DNA from: Pseudonocardia alaniniphila
GTDB taxonomy: Bacteria > Actinomycetota > Actinomycetes > Mycobacteriales > Pseudonocardiaceae
Direction: 5' to 3'
Assembly: GCF_022524485.1 (NCBI RefSeq)
Contig: NZ_JAKXMK010000038.1
Span: 49,942-113,941, forward strand
Length of the DNA stretch: 64,000 bases
Under the pieces are notes generated by a model, which did not search any database, was not told the DNA's origin, and saw only the letters and a program-made list of their open reading frames with translations. This document shows, one piece after another, positions 9,130 to 17,964 of the stretch; positions within the stretch are counted from its first letter, which is position 1; each line of letters begins with the position of its first letter. Made by a program: the position numbers and the translations under genes.

Positions 9130-10299
9130 TCACAGGAATGGCAGAGGCGGGTCCTGGCCGAAATACATCCCGCCGGCCCATTCCCACATTTTCCTCTTCG
9201 CCACCACGTGCTGGGCGATGGTATCCAGATCCCGCATCTGTCGCCCCAATGGGCAACCATCCTGGATAGCAACGGTGCCGACCGTGTCGACAAGCAGCCG
9301 GACAGCAGTGCGACACTCCGAAACCGTATGGGCGAAGAGGCCGACGAGCTGAGCCCGCTGCTCCAGGGAGGGCTCGTCGCCTGCCACGACCGTGCTCCAG
9401 ATGGTGCCGACGGTGTCGTACACGTAGCTGCGAGCCGCGCCGACCATCGCTCGGGCCCGGGCGATATCGGCCCGGACATACGGTTCATTGCGGGCAGGGG
9501 TCATCTCCGGCATCAACAGCTTGCCGTCGAGAATCGACGCCGCCACTTCGCAGGCATCGAGCGCGACGCCCACGGGCACGCCGAAGAAATTGACCACGAA
9601 CATTCCGCGCCAGCGGTAGAGCGGTCCGGACCGGTAGCTCTGGCCGTAGACCCAGGTGTTCTCTGCCGGTACGAATGCATCGTTGATCGCGTAGTCGTGG
9701 CTCCCGCTTCCGGCCATGCCCAGGGGGCTCCACGTGTCGAGTACCTGCCACTGTGCCGCCGGCAACATTGCTATCCGCGCCTCCGGCGTGCCGTCGGCGA
9801 GGAGCCGGGGCGACCCGTTCTCAGTGACACGGGCACCGCCCACGATGACGTCCGCATGAGTCACCCCACTGCCGAACGACCATCGACCGGACAGTCGATA
9901 GCCGCCGTCAGACACATCGAGGGTGCCGACCGGAGAGACCCACCCGGCAGTCACCGCGTCCAGATGGGGGTAGAGCGACCGGGCGGCGGCATCGTCGAGA
10001 TAGCCGCTGTAGAAGCCGCTGTCGGAACCGATCATCGCGCACCAGCCGGCTGAGGCATCAGCACGGGACAGCGTTTCGATGATCTCGATCTGCCGGCAGA
10101 TGTCGACCTCGGGCCCTCCCCACGCCGCAGGCATGGCCATGCGAAACACGCCGGTGGACCGGAGTGCGTCGACAACCGGCTCCGTCAGGCGGCGAGCGGC
10201 TTCCCCCTCGGCAGCGTGCTCCCGCAGCAACGGCCTGATCTTCTCGACATTGGCGAGGACAGCCCCACCATCCAACGCCGACCCGTTATCAGCCTGCAC
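9130..10299 (-). CDS. Acyl-CoA dehydrogenase-family flavoprotein, probably a monooxygenase
   Basis: A 389-residue protein with the full acyl-CoA dehydrogenase fold. It resembles the FMNH2-dependent hydroxylase branch (HsaA/DszC-like): FRMAMPAAWGGPEVD near residue 52, WSFGSGVTHADVIVGGA near 144 and a C-terminal QDGCPLGRQMRDLDTI. The catalytic glutamate of true dehydrogenases is not obvious. It lies 58 bp after the NDH-2-like gene and shares its strand, so it probably shares the promoter at 11683-11710. A reduced-flavin supplier would be needed; the flavin reductase at 38-580 has a promoter of the same class. Confidence 0.83.
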   Translation of the reverse strand: MQADNGSALDGGAVLANVEKIRPLLREHAAEGEAARRLTEPVVDALRSTGVFRMAMPAAWGGPEVDICRQIEIIETLSRADASAGWCAMIGSDSGFYSGYLDDAAARSLYPHLDAVTAGWVSPVGTLDVSDGGYRLSGRWSFGSGVTHADVIVGGARVTENGSPRLLADGTPEARIAMLPAAQWQVLDTWSPLGMAGSGSHDYAINDAFVPAENTWVYGQSYRSGPLYRWRGMFVVNFFGVPVGVALDACEVAASILDGKLLMPEMTPARNEPYVRADIARARAMVGAARSYVYDTVGTIWSTVVAGDEPSLEQRAQLVGLFAHTVSECRTAVRLLVDTVGTVAIQDGCPLGRQMRDLDTIAQHVVAKRKMWEWAGGMYFGQDPPLPFL

Positions 10300-10357
10300 T
10301 GTGCTTGGACCTCAATTCCGTCGAATGGCGTGGCTGCGACAGCGCTGCACGGTCAGA

Positions 10358-11563
10358 TCACATGAACGGCAGACTGGGGGCTTCCAGCGCCCACGCCAGA
10401 ATCGCCTCGGCGTCGTCAATCGGCGGATAGATCAGCTCAGCGTTGATCATCTGCTTGACGTTCTTGGCATCCCCGCGGGTCGCAACGACCTTTCGGTTCC
10501 ACCCGGTGGTCAGGACCGCACCGGCCGGACCGAGATCGAGGCACGTCACATACGCGGGAGGCGCGAAGACCGCTTGCTTCGTGCCGAGCAGGTCGGCGGC
10601 CGCGTTGACGCCGGCGAAGTGGCCCTGCGGTATGGCGTACTGGCAGCTCTGCGTCACCGTCTGCCCCTCCTCCACTCGCGGGGCCGCGGTATCTCCTGCC
10701 GCATAGACACCGGGCACCCCCACGACCTGGAGGAAGTCGTCGACTGCCAGCCGCCCCAGGTTGTCCCGAGGCGCCGGAACCTGCGCGGTCAACGGGCTTG
10801 CGACCATTCCGGCCGTCCAGATGACGGTCGCTGCCGCGATCTCGGATCCATCGGAGAGCCGGGCTCCCTCAGGTGTCGCAGACTGCAGGCTCACTCCGAG
10901 TCGCCGTTCGACCCCCAGCTCGTTCAGCGCTTCGAGAATCTGCGGTCGCGGACCCTCGCCGAGTTCGTGCCCGACATTCTCGTTGCGGTCGACGAGCACC
11001 ACCCGAACAGGCTCGGTCTCCCCAGCGATGGCCCGCAGTCGCCAGCCCAGCTCGGTCGCGATCTCGATGCCGGTGAAACCCGCGCCCACCACAACGACCG
11101 TGAAGCGCCCGTCGGAAGCGGGCCTACTCGGAAGCCGCCGAAGATGGGCCTCCATAGCCGCCGCTCCGGCCAGCGTGTCGATGTCGAACAGGTGCTCGGC
11201 ACCTGGCAACGAAGGACGGACAACGTGACTGCCGGTAGCCAGAACAAGCCGATGGTAGGGCAGCGCCATCGAGGTTCCGTCCCGCCCGACCCCGCTGACC
11301 TCCCGATTCTGGGTGTCGATTCCCGTGATCGTCGCTGCAACTCGCTCGACGCCGATCGGACCGAGAACCCGGTCGAGCGAAAGGCGCATGCGTTCCGGGT
11401 CAGCTTCGTAGAGGCGGGGTCGGATCACGAGGTCGTCCCCCGCGCTGACGAGCGTGACGCGCATGTCCGACTCGGGCACTCCTGCCGCCCGGCGCTGCCC
11501 CACCGCAGCTACCGCGGACCACACGCCCGCGAACCCGCCACCAATAATCAGAACTTCGGACAC
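10358..11563 (-). CDS. NDH-2-like FAD-dependent oxidoreductase, first copy
   Basis: A 401-residue pyridine nucleotide-disulfide-type flavoprotein without the redox cysteines. VLIIGGGFAGVWSA is the FAD loop, VVVVGAGFTGIEIATELG (about residue 154) the NAD(P)H loop, and GDTA near the C-terminus contacts FAD. It fits type II NADH dehydrogenases and carotenoid-like quinone reductases, acting at the membrane face or in the cytosol. It starts with GTG after a GAGGAG site. An ECF41-type promoter lies about 120 nt upstream, divergent from the histidine kinase promoter. A paralogue at 18249-19328 is also preceded by such a promoter and also faces a regulatory gene. Confidence 0.87.
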   Translation of the reverse strand: MSEVLIIGGGFAGVWSAVAAVGQRRAAGVPESDMRVTLVSAGDDLVIRPRLYEADPERMRLSLDRVLGPIGVERVAATITGIDTQNREVSGVGRDGTSMALPYHRLVLATGSHVVRPSLPGAEHLFDIDTLAGAAAMEAHLRRLPSRPASDGRFTVVVVGAGFTGIEIATELGWRLRAIAGETEPVRVVLVDRNENVGHELGEGPRPQILEALNELGVERRLGVSLQSATPEGARLSDGSEIAAATVIWTAGMVASPLTAQVPAPRDNLGRLAVDDFLQVVGVPGVYAAGDTAAPRVEEGQTVTQSCQYAIPQGHFAGVNAAADLLGTKQAVFAPPAYVTCLDLGPAGAVLTTGWNRKVVATRGDAKNVKQMINAELIYPPIDDAEAILAWALEAPSLPFM

Positions 11564-11682
11564 CAGGTCTCCTCGATCCTCGGCGATGTCAGTGATGAGC
11601 AGGTCGTCAGCGCGGTGTACGAGAGCGTCCAGTCGAAGCCGGGCCGTGGGTGCTCGCCGCGAAGGCCTGCTTACGGCGTGAG

Positions 11683-11710
11683 GACGAGATCGAACGTCGG
11701 CGGTGTGACA
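11683..11710 (-). promoter_or_regulatory. ECF41-type promoter for NDH-2-like/ACAD/ATP-grasp genes
   Basis: On the minus strand: TGTCACA (11710-11704), 17-nt spacer, CGTC (11686-11683). The leader to the GTG at 11563 would be about 115 nt. Confidence 0.5.
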
Positions 11711-11839
11711 GGTTTCGCGCTCGGTAGATGTGCGTCACAGGGCGAACCGCCCGTCCGAGGCGGCCACGCTGTGACCCTTCGCCCCCGATCGTGAACAACG
11801 ATCGGTGCTGTGACGATGACAACGCGAGCATCTCCCGCT

Positions 11840-11866
11840 TGTCACAGACAGCCGGTCCCTCTCGTC
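11840..11866 (+). promoter_or_regulatory. ECF41-type promoter giving a leaderless histidine-kinase mRNA
   Basis: TGTCACA at 11840-11846, a 16-nt spacer and CGTC at 11863-11866. The ATG at 11875 lies 8 nt beyond CGTC, the same distance as in the oxidoreductase promoter at 19337-19363, so transcription probably begins at or next to the start codon. Three more GTCACA or TGTGAC half-motifs lie between 11730 and 11820. Confidence 0.6.
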
Positions 11867-11874
11867 CTATGCCC

Positions 11875-12615
11875 ATGAACAAGAGCAGGCTGATCTCCCG
11901 GCAGGTCACAGTTCGCGGCCCCACCGGCCTTCTCTCCACGGCGCTCACCAATGCGGACAGCCGCAATGAACTGGCGGCGTCGCGGGCCCGGATCGTGGTG
12001 GCCGCTGACGAGGCACGAAGGCGATTCGAGCGTGACCTCCACGACGGCGCGCAGCAGCGGATCGTCCTGCTGGCGCTGGAGTTGCAGAATGCGGAGGCAA
12101 TGACCCCGGAGGGTCACGAGGAGCTGCGGGAACAGCTTTCCCGGATCGGCAAAGGGCTTGCCGGCGCGCTCGAGGACCTGCGGGAGCTCTCCCGCGGCCT
12201 CCATCCCGCGATCCTCTCCGAGGGCGGCCTCGAACCGGCCCTGCAGGTGCTCGCCCGCCGCTCGGCGGTGCCCGTCGAGCTCGAGGTGGATATCGACGGC
12301 CGATTCGAGGAGGGCATCGAGGTCGCGGCCTACTACGTCGTCTCCGAGGCGCTCGCCAACGCCGCCAAGCACGCCGACGCGTCAGTCGTCGAGCTCGATG
12401 TCCGAGCTCGGAACGGCGATCTGGACCTCGTGATCCGCGACAACGGTATCGGCGGGGCCGACCCGGCCAGGGGCTCGGGACTGATGGGTCTCACGGATCG
12501 CGTCGAGGCGCTCGGCGGGACGATGACAGTTGTGAGCCCCGTGGCCGTCGGCACCTCGATCCACGTCGAACTGCCTGTCGGTCTCCCGGCTTCTCGGTTG
12601 CCGTCGAGACGATGA
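11875..12615 (+). CDS. Soluble NarL-partner-type histidine kinase
   Basis: About 246 residues with no sensor or membrane segment. The HisKA_3 box is ARRRFERDLHDGAQQRIV, whose histidine (residue 56 from this start) is the phosphate acceptor. The ATP-binding half has NAAKHADA and DNGIGGADPARGSGLMGL. In this family the kinase phosphorylates a LuxR-type response regulator, usually encoded next door, but none follows; only a weak RIAVVD-like stretch lies at about 12745. The start is ATG at 11875, or two codons earlier at 11869; both suit the leaderless promoter. Longer readings overrun that promoter. Confidence 0.85.
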   Translation: MNKSRLISRQVTVRGPTGLLSTALTNADSRNELAASRARIVVAADEARRRFERDLHDGAQQRIVLLALELQNAEAMTPEGHEELREQLSRIGKGLAGALEDLRELSRGLHPAILSEGGLEPALQVLARRSAVPVELEVDIDGRFEEGIEVAAYYVVSEALANAAKHADASVVELDVRARNGDLDLVIRDNGIGGADPARGSGLMGLTDRVEALGGTMTVVSPVAVGTSIHVELPVGLPASRLPSRR

Positions 12616-12979
12616 CCAACGATTTCTCACACGAGAACATCGACCCACGCTTTGTCACCAGGCGGTCGTCGAAGGATTCTTCGATCTACTCCGAGCGGCC
12701 GAGTCGGGGGTGGTCCGGACGCGGTTCTCGCAGGTCGAGGGGTCTTGCGAGGATCGCGGTTGTCGACCATGTTCTCCGACGCGACGTCCACGGAAGTCTT
12801 ACCACAGCAATACGGAAGTTTTGCCGCAGTTTCCGGAAGCCTGCATACGGGCCGATGATCCGGAGACAGACGCCACAGCAGCAGAACTGATCTACCTGCC
12901 ACAAACCGCACGTACCACGTTGCGCGAAGCAATGTTGCGTCGCACCGTTGCCCCGAAGCAATTATGGGGAGGTCGAAAC
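12616..12979. other. Leader/intergenic region upstream of asparagine synthetase with direct repeats
   Basis: No gene is supported. Two 18-bp near-copies, ACGGAAGTCTTACCACAG at 12790-12807 and ACGGAAGTTTTGCCGCAG at 12812-12829, lie 22 bp apart (two helical turns), followed by a partial TTCCGGAAG. They could bind a regulator of the asparagine synthetase gene. The stretch is less GC-rich than its surroundings. Confidence 0.5.
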
Positions 12980-14827
12980 ATGTGCGGAATCTGCGGGTGG
13001 GTGGATTACGAGCGCGACCTGACGGCGCCCGACGCGCGGCAGGCGTTAGCGGACATGACGGCGACGATGGCCCCTCGCGGGCCGGACGACGTGGGAACGT
13101 GGGTGGACGGCCCGGTGGGCCTCGGGCACCGCAGACTCGCCGTCATCGACATCGAGGGCGGCCGGCAACCGATGACGCTGCAGGAGGGCGGCCGCACCAC
13201 CTCCGTGCTCGTCTACAGCGGCGAGGCCTACAACTACCGCGAGTTGCGCGAGCGGCTGGCCGGGGCGGGCCGCCGGTTCGAGACCAGCAGCGACACCGAG
13301 GTGGTGCTGCAGGCCCACCGTGAGTGGGGCCGTCGCGACCCGCGCGATGCCGTGCGTGAGCTCAACGGGATGTTCGCCTACGCGCTCTGGGATCCCGCTT
13401 CCCGGGAGCTGTTGCTCGTGCGTGACCGGCTCGGCATCAAGCCCCTCTACTACTACCCCACCGAGCAAGGGGTGCTGTTCGGGTCCGAGCCCAAGGCGAT
13501 TCTCGCCAACCCCCGCGCGGAGCGGGTCATCGACGTCGACGGGTTGCGCCGGGTGCTCGGGTTCGTCGCCGACCCCAGCAACGCCGTGTTCCGCGGCATG
13601 CGCGAGGTGCCGCCCGGCCACATCATCCGGATCACTCGAGAGGGCATCGAGCAGCTGCGCTACTGGGAGCTGACCGACACCGGGCACAGCGACGATGTGC
13701 CCACGACGGTCCGGCACGTTCGTGAGCTGCTCGAGGACACGGTCCAGCGGCAGCTCATCTCCGACGTGCCGCTGTGCACGCTGCTGTCGGGCGGACTCGA
13801 CTCCTCGGCCCTGACCGCGCTGGCCGCCCGCTTCAGCGAGGAGCGGATCCGGTCCTTCGCCGTCGACTTCGTCGGCTACACCGACAACTTCAAGCCCACC
13901 GCGCTCCGCGGCACACCCGACGGCCCCTACGTGCAGGAGGTCGCGAAGTTCGTCGGTACCGACCACACCGACATCACCCTGAGCTCCGCCGAGCTCATGG
14001 ACCCGGAGGTGCGGGCGACCGTATGGCATGCCCGCGACGTGCCGACCACGATGGGCGACGGCGACACCTCTCTCTTCCTGCTGTTCCGCGCAGTTCGGCA
14101 GGGCTCGACGGTGGCGCTGTCCGGGGAGTCTGCAGACGAGGTGTTCGGTGGCTACGTGGGGTTCCACGATCCCAAGATGGTCGCGGCGGACACGTTCCCG
14201 TGGTTGCTCGGTCCTTCATTTCGCGCCCTCGACATAGGCCAGTTCCTGGACCGCGGACTGCTCCAGAAGCTGGACCTCTCCGGCTATCTCGACGACCAGT
14301 ACCGCAGGGCGCTCGCGGAGGTGCCCGAGCTGACCGGCCCGATAGCGGCGAACCCGCACGAGCGACGCATGCGCGAGCTCTGTTACCTCTACCTCACCCG
14401 GTTCCTCCCGAACTTGCTCGACCGCAAGGACCGGCTGAGCATGGCCGTGGGTCTCGAGGTCCGCGTGCCCTTCTGCGACCACCGCCTCGTCGAATACGTG
14501 TTCGGCACCCCGTGGGCACAGAAGACCTTCGACGGGCGGGAGAAGAGTCTGCTGCGCGCCGCGACCGCGGACCTGCTGCCGCAGTCGGTGGTGCAGCGGG
14601 TCAAAAGCCCGTATCCGGCCACCCAGGACGCGGCCTACGACGAGATGCTGCGCACCAAGGTCGCCATGCTGATCAAACGGCCCGACTCCGCGGTGGCGCC
14701 CCTCCTCGACGCCGACGACGGCGCCCTCGGAGATCCCAGCAGGTGGGAGATCAGCAGGGCGGGGCTGGAGCAGATGCTGTCGCTCGATGCCGTGCTGACC
14801 CGCTACGGCGCCACGCTCGCTCTCTGA
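12980..14827 (+). CDS. asnB: Asparagine synthetase, glutamine-hydrolysing
   Basis: A 615-residue class II glutamine amidotransferase. After removal of Met1, Cys2 of MCGICGW is the glutaminase nucleophile, and the N-terminal domain runs to about residue 200. The synthetase half has LLSGGLDSSALTAL (PP-loop for ATP) and SGESADEVFGGY. It converts aspartate, glutamine and ATP into asparagine. The ATG follows GGGGAGGT, and Cys2 fixes the start; the open frame beyond it is accidental. Stand-alone copies like this may serve amino-acid supply or amidation in a specialised pathway, but no such cluster is seen. Confidence 0.93.
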   Translation: MCGICGWVDYERDLTAPDARQALADMTATMAPRGPDDVGTWVDGPVGLGHRRLAVIDIEGGRQPMTLQEGGRTTSVLVYSGEAYNYRELRERLAGAGRRFETSSDTEVVLQAHREWGRRDPRDAVRELNGMFAYALWDPASRELLLVRDRLGIKPLYYYPTEQGVLFGSEPKAILANPRAERVIDVDGLRRVLGFVADPSNAVFRGMREVPPGHIIRITREGIEQLRYWELTDTGHSDDVPTTVRHVRELLEDTVQRQLISDVPLCTLLSGGLDSSALTALAARFSEERIRSFAVDFVGYTDNFKPTALRGTPDGPYVQEVAKFVGTDHTDITLSSAELMDPEVRATVWHARDVPTTMGDGDTSLFLLFRAVRQGSTVALSGESADEVFGGYVGFHDPKMVAADTFPWLLGPSFRALDIGQFLDRGLLQKLDLSGYLDDQYRRALAEVPELTGPIAANPHERRMRELCYLYLTRFLPNLLDRKDRLSMAVGLEVRVPFCDHRLVEYVFGTPWAQKTFDGREKSLLRAATADLLPQSVVQRVKSPYPATQDAAYDEMLRTKVAMLIKRPDSAVAPLLDADDGALGDPSRWEISRAGLEQMLSLDAVLTRYGATLAL

Positions 14828-15073
14828 GACGGGGATGTGACGCCGGATCCTTGAGTCCGCGACGAGCGATACCGCGAGGTTCCGCCGGGCCGCGAGCATG
14901 GCGTTGTACTGCGGGTGGGCGTTCACCGACTGCAGCGCGAGGCCACCACCGATCTCGCCGTGCCCGCGATTCGCCGCCGCACGATGATCGGTCATTGATC
15001 ACAGCTCCATCCCGCGTCCACGACGAGGGACGGCGGTGAGTCGCTTTCCTCGCCCTCCCTCGTCGGAATGGCG

Positions 15074-15646
15074 TCAGGGCTTCGAGACGCGGTAGCGCAG
15101 GTGGGTCACGGACCCCGCGGCAGGGTCCGCCACCGGGATCAACTCGGCACGTTCCCCGGCGAACAGCCGGGTGCCCTCCCCCAGCAGCAGCGGGACGAGG
15201 TGGATGAACACCTCGTCGAGCAGGCCCGCCCTGAGCAACTCCCGAGCGACCTCTGCACCCAGCACCCGGACGTCCTTGTCCCCCGCGGCCTCCTTGGCGT
15301 GCCGGGCCGCGGCCTGCAGCCCCTCGAAGGTGAACGTCCCGCCGTTGTCACCGAGGAGGTTCTCCCTGGTCCGGTGGGTGACCACGAAGGTGGAGACGCC
15401 AGGCCAGGGCGTGCCGCCCCACGGGCGCAGGCCGAGGTCGAAGGTGTGCCGTCCGATGACGGCGGCGCCCACCGTCGCATTCAGCTCCCTCGAGACGGCC
15501 AGGTCGACATCGCCATCCGGCCCCTTGCCGGCGTGCCACTCGTGCAGCCGCTCGCCACCGTCGCCCATGGGCTCCTCGTCGCGGACGTTCGGACCGGTCG
15601 TGAACCCGTCCACGGACATCGACACATCCAGCACGATCTTGCTCAT
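15074..15646 (-). CDS. Dihydrofolate reductase-family (RibD C-terminal-like) protein
   Basis: A 190-residue protein with the RibD C-terminal/DHFR fold. MSKIVLDVSMSVDGFTTGPN is the family opening, a GRHTFD motif lies near residue 73, and DVRVLGAEVARELLRAGLLDE forms the nucleotide-binding part. Such stand-alone reductases use NADPH on unknown substrates. It is divergent from a DUF5937/ArsR regulator, with an inverted repeat between them at 15725-15743, so it is the likely target of that regulator. Confidence 0.85.
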   Translation of the reverse strand: MSKIVLDVSMSVDGFTTGPNVRDEEPMGDGGERLHEWHAGKGPDGDVDLAVSRELNATVGAAVIGRHTFDLGLRPWGGTPWPGVSTFVVTHRTRENLLGDNGGTFTFEGLQAAARHAKEAAGDKDVRVLGAEVARELLRAGLLDEVFIHLVPLLLGEGTRLFAGERAELIPVADPAAGSVTHLRYRVSKP

Positions 15647-15724
15647 CGCGAGCCTCCTCGATCCGCCGGCGCCGCCGTCCGGCGCCGCTGCCGACCTTGG
15701 CCGGTTCGTCGGGATCTCCCGATA

Positions 15725-15743
15725 CTTTTAGCCAGGACTAAAG
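15725..15743. promoter_or_regulatory. Inverted repeat between the RibD-like gene and its ArsR regulator
   Basis: CTTTTAGCCAGGACTAAAG has TTTAG and CTAAA arms around a GC-rich centre. It lies 35 bp before the regulator start and 79 bp before the divergent reductase start, as expected for an autoregulatory operator. Confidence 0.45.
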
Positions 15744-15777
15744 GCTGCACCGCGGGCGGAACCAGCGTGGAGGCTCG

Positions 15778-16755
15778 ATGATCGTGTGGCGGCTGCTGCC
15801 GGAGGACGTCGCGCGGATCAGGTTCGCGTTCTCGCCGCTGTTCGAGCTCGTGTTGAGTCTGGTGGTGCTACGCGCGCCGGGCGAGCACTCGTTGCACCTG
15901 CCCTGGGTGCGTGCGACCCGTGCCTCGGTGGCCGACCTCGACCTCGCCGAGGTGTTCGCGATCACTCCGGTGCACGGGTGGATCGCCGACTTCATCACCC
16001 CGGCTCCATCCCAACCGCAGCCCGACATCGCCACCGAGCTCGACGCGGTCCTGCGTACCGAACCGCAGCGAGTGATCAGCGACATCGCCGACGTTCCGAA
16101 CGTGCCCGAGGAGGTGGCCCGCCGGATCCGCGCGGACCCCGAGGCCGCCCTCATCCGCATCGTCGACACGCTCGAGAGGTACTGGAACGCGGCGATGGCC
16201 GAGCACTGGCCCCGCATCCTGAGCCTCCTCGACGCCGACGTGCTGTGGCGGTCACAACGGCTCGCCGGCGGCGGCTTGCACGCGCTGTTCGACGACCTGC
16301 ACGAGACGGTCACCCTCGACGGCGACCGGCTGACCGCCGCCGATCCTTTCGAGTACACCGGACAGCTGTCGGGAGCAGGTCTCACCCTCGTGCCACACGC
16401 GATGGGGTGGCCGTGGGTGCGCAAGTTGACCGGTCGCCGGAAGCCGGGGTTCGCGGGCGAGCCGTACCAGCCGATGATCGCCTATCCGGTCCGGGGCGTC
16501 GCGACCTTGTGGGAGGCCGCTCCACCGCCGCCCAACGCACTCGCCGCCCTGATCGGCCGGACCCGCGCCGCCATCCTGACCACCCTCGCCGAGCCGGCCA
16601 CCACCACCGAGCTCGCCCGCCGGATGGGGCTCACTCCCGGAGCCATCAGCCAGCACTTGTCCGTTCTGCACGCCAGTGGACTCGTATCTCGGACCCGGAC
16701 CACCAGAACGGTGCTCTACCGCAGAACCGCACGGGGCGACGTCATCACCGAATAG
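15778..16755 (+). CDS. ArsR-type regulator with DUF5937 N-terminal domain
   Basis: A 325-residue regulator. Residues 1 to about 240 form the DUF5937 domain common in actinobacterial ArsR relatives, and the C-terminal 80 residues form a winged helix (ATTTELARRMGLTPGAISQHLSVLHASGLVSRTR). Metal-binding cysteines are absent, so it probably senses an organic ligand or folding state. A GGAGG site precedes the ATG. It faces the RibD-like reductase gene and precedes an alpha/beta-hydrolase gene by 90 bp; either may be a target. Confidence 0.87.
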   Translation: MIVWRLLPEDVARIRFAFSPLFELVLSLVVLRAPGEHSLHLPWVRATRASVADLDLAEVFAITPVHGWIADFITPAPSQPQPDIATELDAVLRTEPQRVISDIADVPNVPEEVARRIRADPEAALIRIVDTLERYWNAAMAEHWPRILSLLDADVLWRSQRLAGGGLHALFDDLHETVTLDGDRLTAADPFEYTGQLSGAGLTLVPHAMGWPWVRKLTGRRKPGFAGEPYQPMIAYPVRGVATLWEAAPPPPNALAALIGRTRAAILTTLAEPATTTELARRMGLTPGAISQHLSVLHASGLVSRTRTTRTVLYRRTARGDVITE

Positions 16756-16845
16756 CCGCCTCGCGATCAGTGATCATGCGCCGAGGCGGTCTGGCCGACC
16801 ACGTACGCTGTGTCCGGACATACTGTCCGATAATCGGGGGGAAGC

Positions 16846-17526
16846 GTGATGACGGTTCAGCGGCCCACATTCGTCCTGGTTCCCGGAGCCTGGCACCTTC
16901 CGTCCACCTGGGATCTGCTGCGCGGGGAACTCGACGCCCTCGGCTACGCGAGCCGCGCGGTGAAGCTGTCGACCACCGGCCCTGATCCACGAGGCGGTCT
17001 GCGGGAGGACGCCGAGGCGATCCGCGCGGCGATCGAGGCGATCGGCGGCCCGGTCGCCGTCGTCGCCCACTCGTACGGCGGCATCCCGGCCACCGAGGGC
17101 GCGGCAGGCCTGCCCAACGTGCAGCGCCTGATCTACCTGGCCGCCTACGTCCCGGACGTCGACGAGTCGATGTACACCCTGCACGGCATGCCTGACCCCG
17201 ATTCGGCGGAGGGCGTGTTCCCGATCGGCTCGGACCCGCGGGCCCAGCTCTACGCCGACGTCCCCGAGGCCGTGGCCGACCTGGCCGTCAGCCGGCTCGT
17301 CGACCAACTCCACCAGCCGTTCGCCGACCACGTGACCCGCGCCGCGTGGCACACCGTCCCGTCGGCCTACATCGTCGCCGAGCAGGACGTCTCGCTCCCG
17401 GTGCAGCTGCAGGAGCAGATGTCCTCCCGCGCCAAGACTGTTCACCGGATCCCGACCAGCCACTCGCCGTTCCTGTCCCGCCCGGCCGAGCTGGCGGCGC
17501 TCCTCGACGAGATCGTCACGGGCTGA
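16846..17526 (+). CDS. Alpha/beta hydrolase
   Basis: A 226-residue hydrolase. The oxyanion segment is FVLVPGAWHLPSTWD, the nucleophile elbow VVAHSYGG (serine near residue 79) and the likely catalytic histidine is in PTSHSPFLSRP. It resembles the small MenH/salicylate-esterase-like group that cleaves esters. GTG at 16846 and ATG at 16849 are adjacent starts, after GGGGGGAAG. A TGTCCGGACATACTGTCCGA stretch at 16811-16830, just upstream, has nested palindromes and may be an operator. Confidence 0.85.
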   Translation: MMTVQRPTFVLVPGAWHLPSTWDLLRGELDALGYASRAVKLSTTGPDPRGGLREDAEAIRAAIEAIGGPVAVVAHSYGGIPATEGAAGLPNVQRLIYLAAYVPDVDESMYTLHGMPDPDSAEGVFPIGSDPRAQLYADVPEAVADLAVSRLVDQLHQPFADHVTRAAWHTVPSAYIVAEQDVSLPVQLQEQMSSRAKTVHRIPTSHSPFLSRPAELAALLDEIVTG

Positions 17527-17638
17527 CCGCGAGGCCGACGGCGCCGCGGGCGAGACCCGTGTGGCCCGGTGCCTGCCCTCAGCTCGCGCCTGCTGTCACG
17601 GACCGTGGCGTAACGGCGTCGCAGGGCCCGGCCGCACC

Positions 17639-17707
17639 TCATGATCAGCATTTGGGGACGCGCTGCCGTGCCATCAGCAGCTGCAGACCCCCAACTGGTG
17701 ATCATGA
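17639..17707. repeat. Palindromic repeat unit 1
   Basis: Starts TCATGATCAGCATTTGGGG and ends CCCCCAACTGGTGATCATGA, so the two ends are near-perfect reverse complements around a 30-nt centre. It is almost identical to unit 3. It could fold as a long hairpin. Confidence 0.8.
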
Positions 17708-17780
17708 AACCGCCGGACCGGCAGACGAACGAACGGCCGCCCCCCACCCCGGCCGGATGGCCGGCCCGGCGAGCACCTCG

Positions 17781-17848
17781 GCTGATCAGCAATTGGGGAC
17801 CCGCAACTGGGCCAGCCACAGCTTCAGGCCCCCAAACGACGATCATGA
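17781..17848. repeat. Palindromic repeat unit 2
   Basis: Same ends (TGATCAGCAATTGGGGAC and CCCCCAAACGACGATCATGA) with a more divergent centre. The DNA after units 1 and 2 shares an ACGAACGARCGGCC motif, so the duplicated block may be larger than the palindrome. Confidence 0.75.
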
Positions 17849-17964
17849 AACCGCGAGATCCGGCGGGCGGACGAACGAGCGGCCCGCCCGCCCCGACCTA
17901 CCGGACGAGAGTCACGCTCCTTCAGCTCACGAGTCCGCGGGCCTGGCGGGCACCCCGGCCAACC

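Noticed and set aside
12612..12890. A 92-codon frame overlapping the kinase stop as ATGA, possibly the missing response regulator
   Set aside because: Only RIAVVD faintly recalls a receiver domain; there are no phosphoacceptor aspartate, lysine or helix-turn-helix motifs.
14216..14995. Minus-strand frame starting MTDHRAAANRGHGEIGG after asparagine synthetase
   Set aside because: It runs mostly antisense to the synthetase gene and I could not match its first 50 residues to a family.
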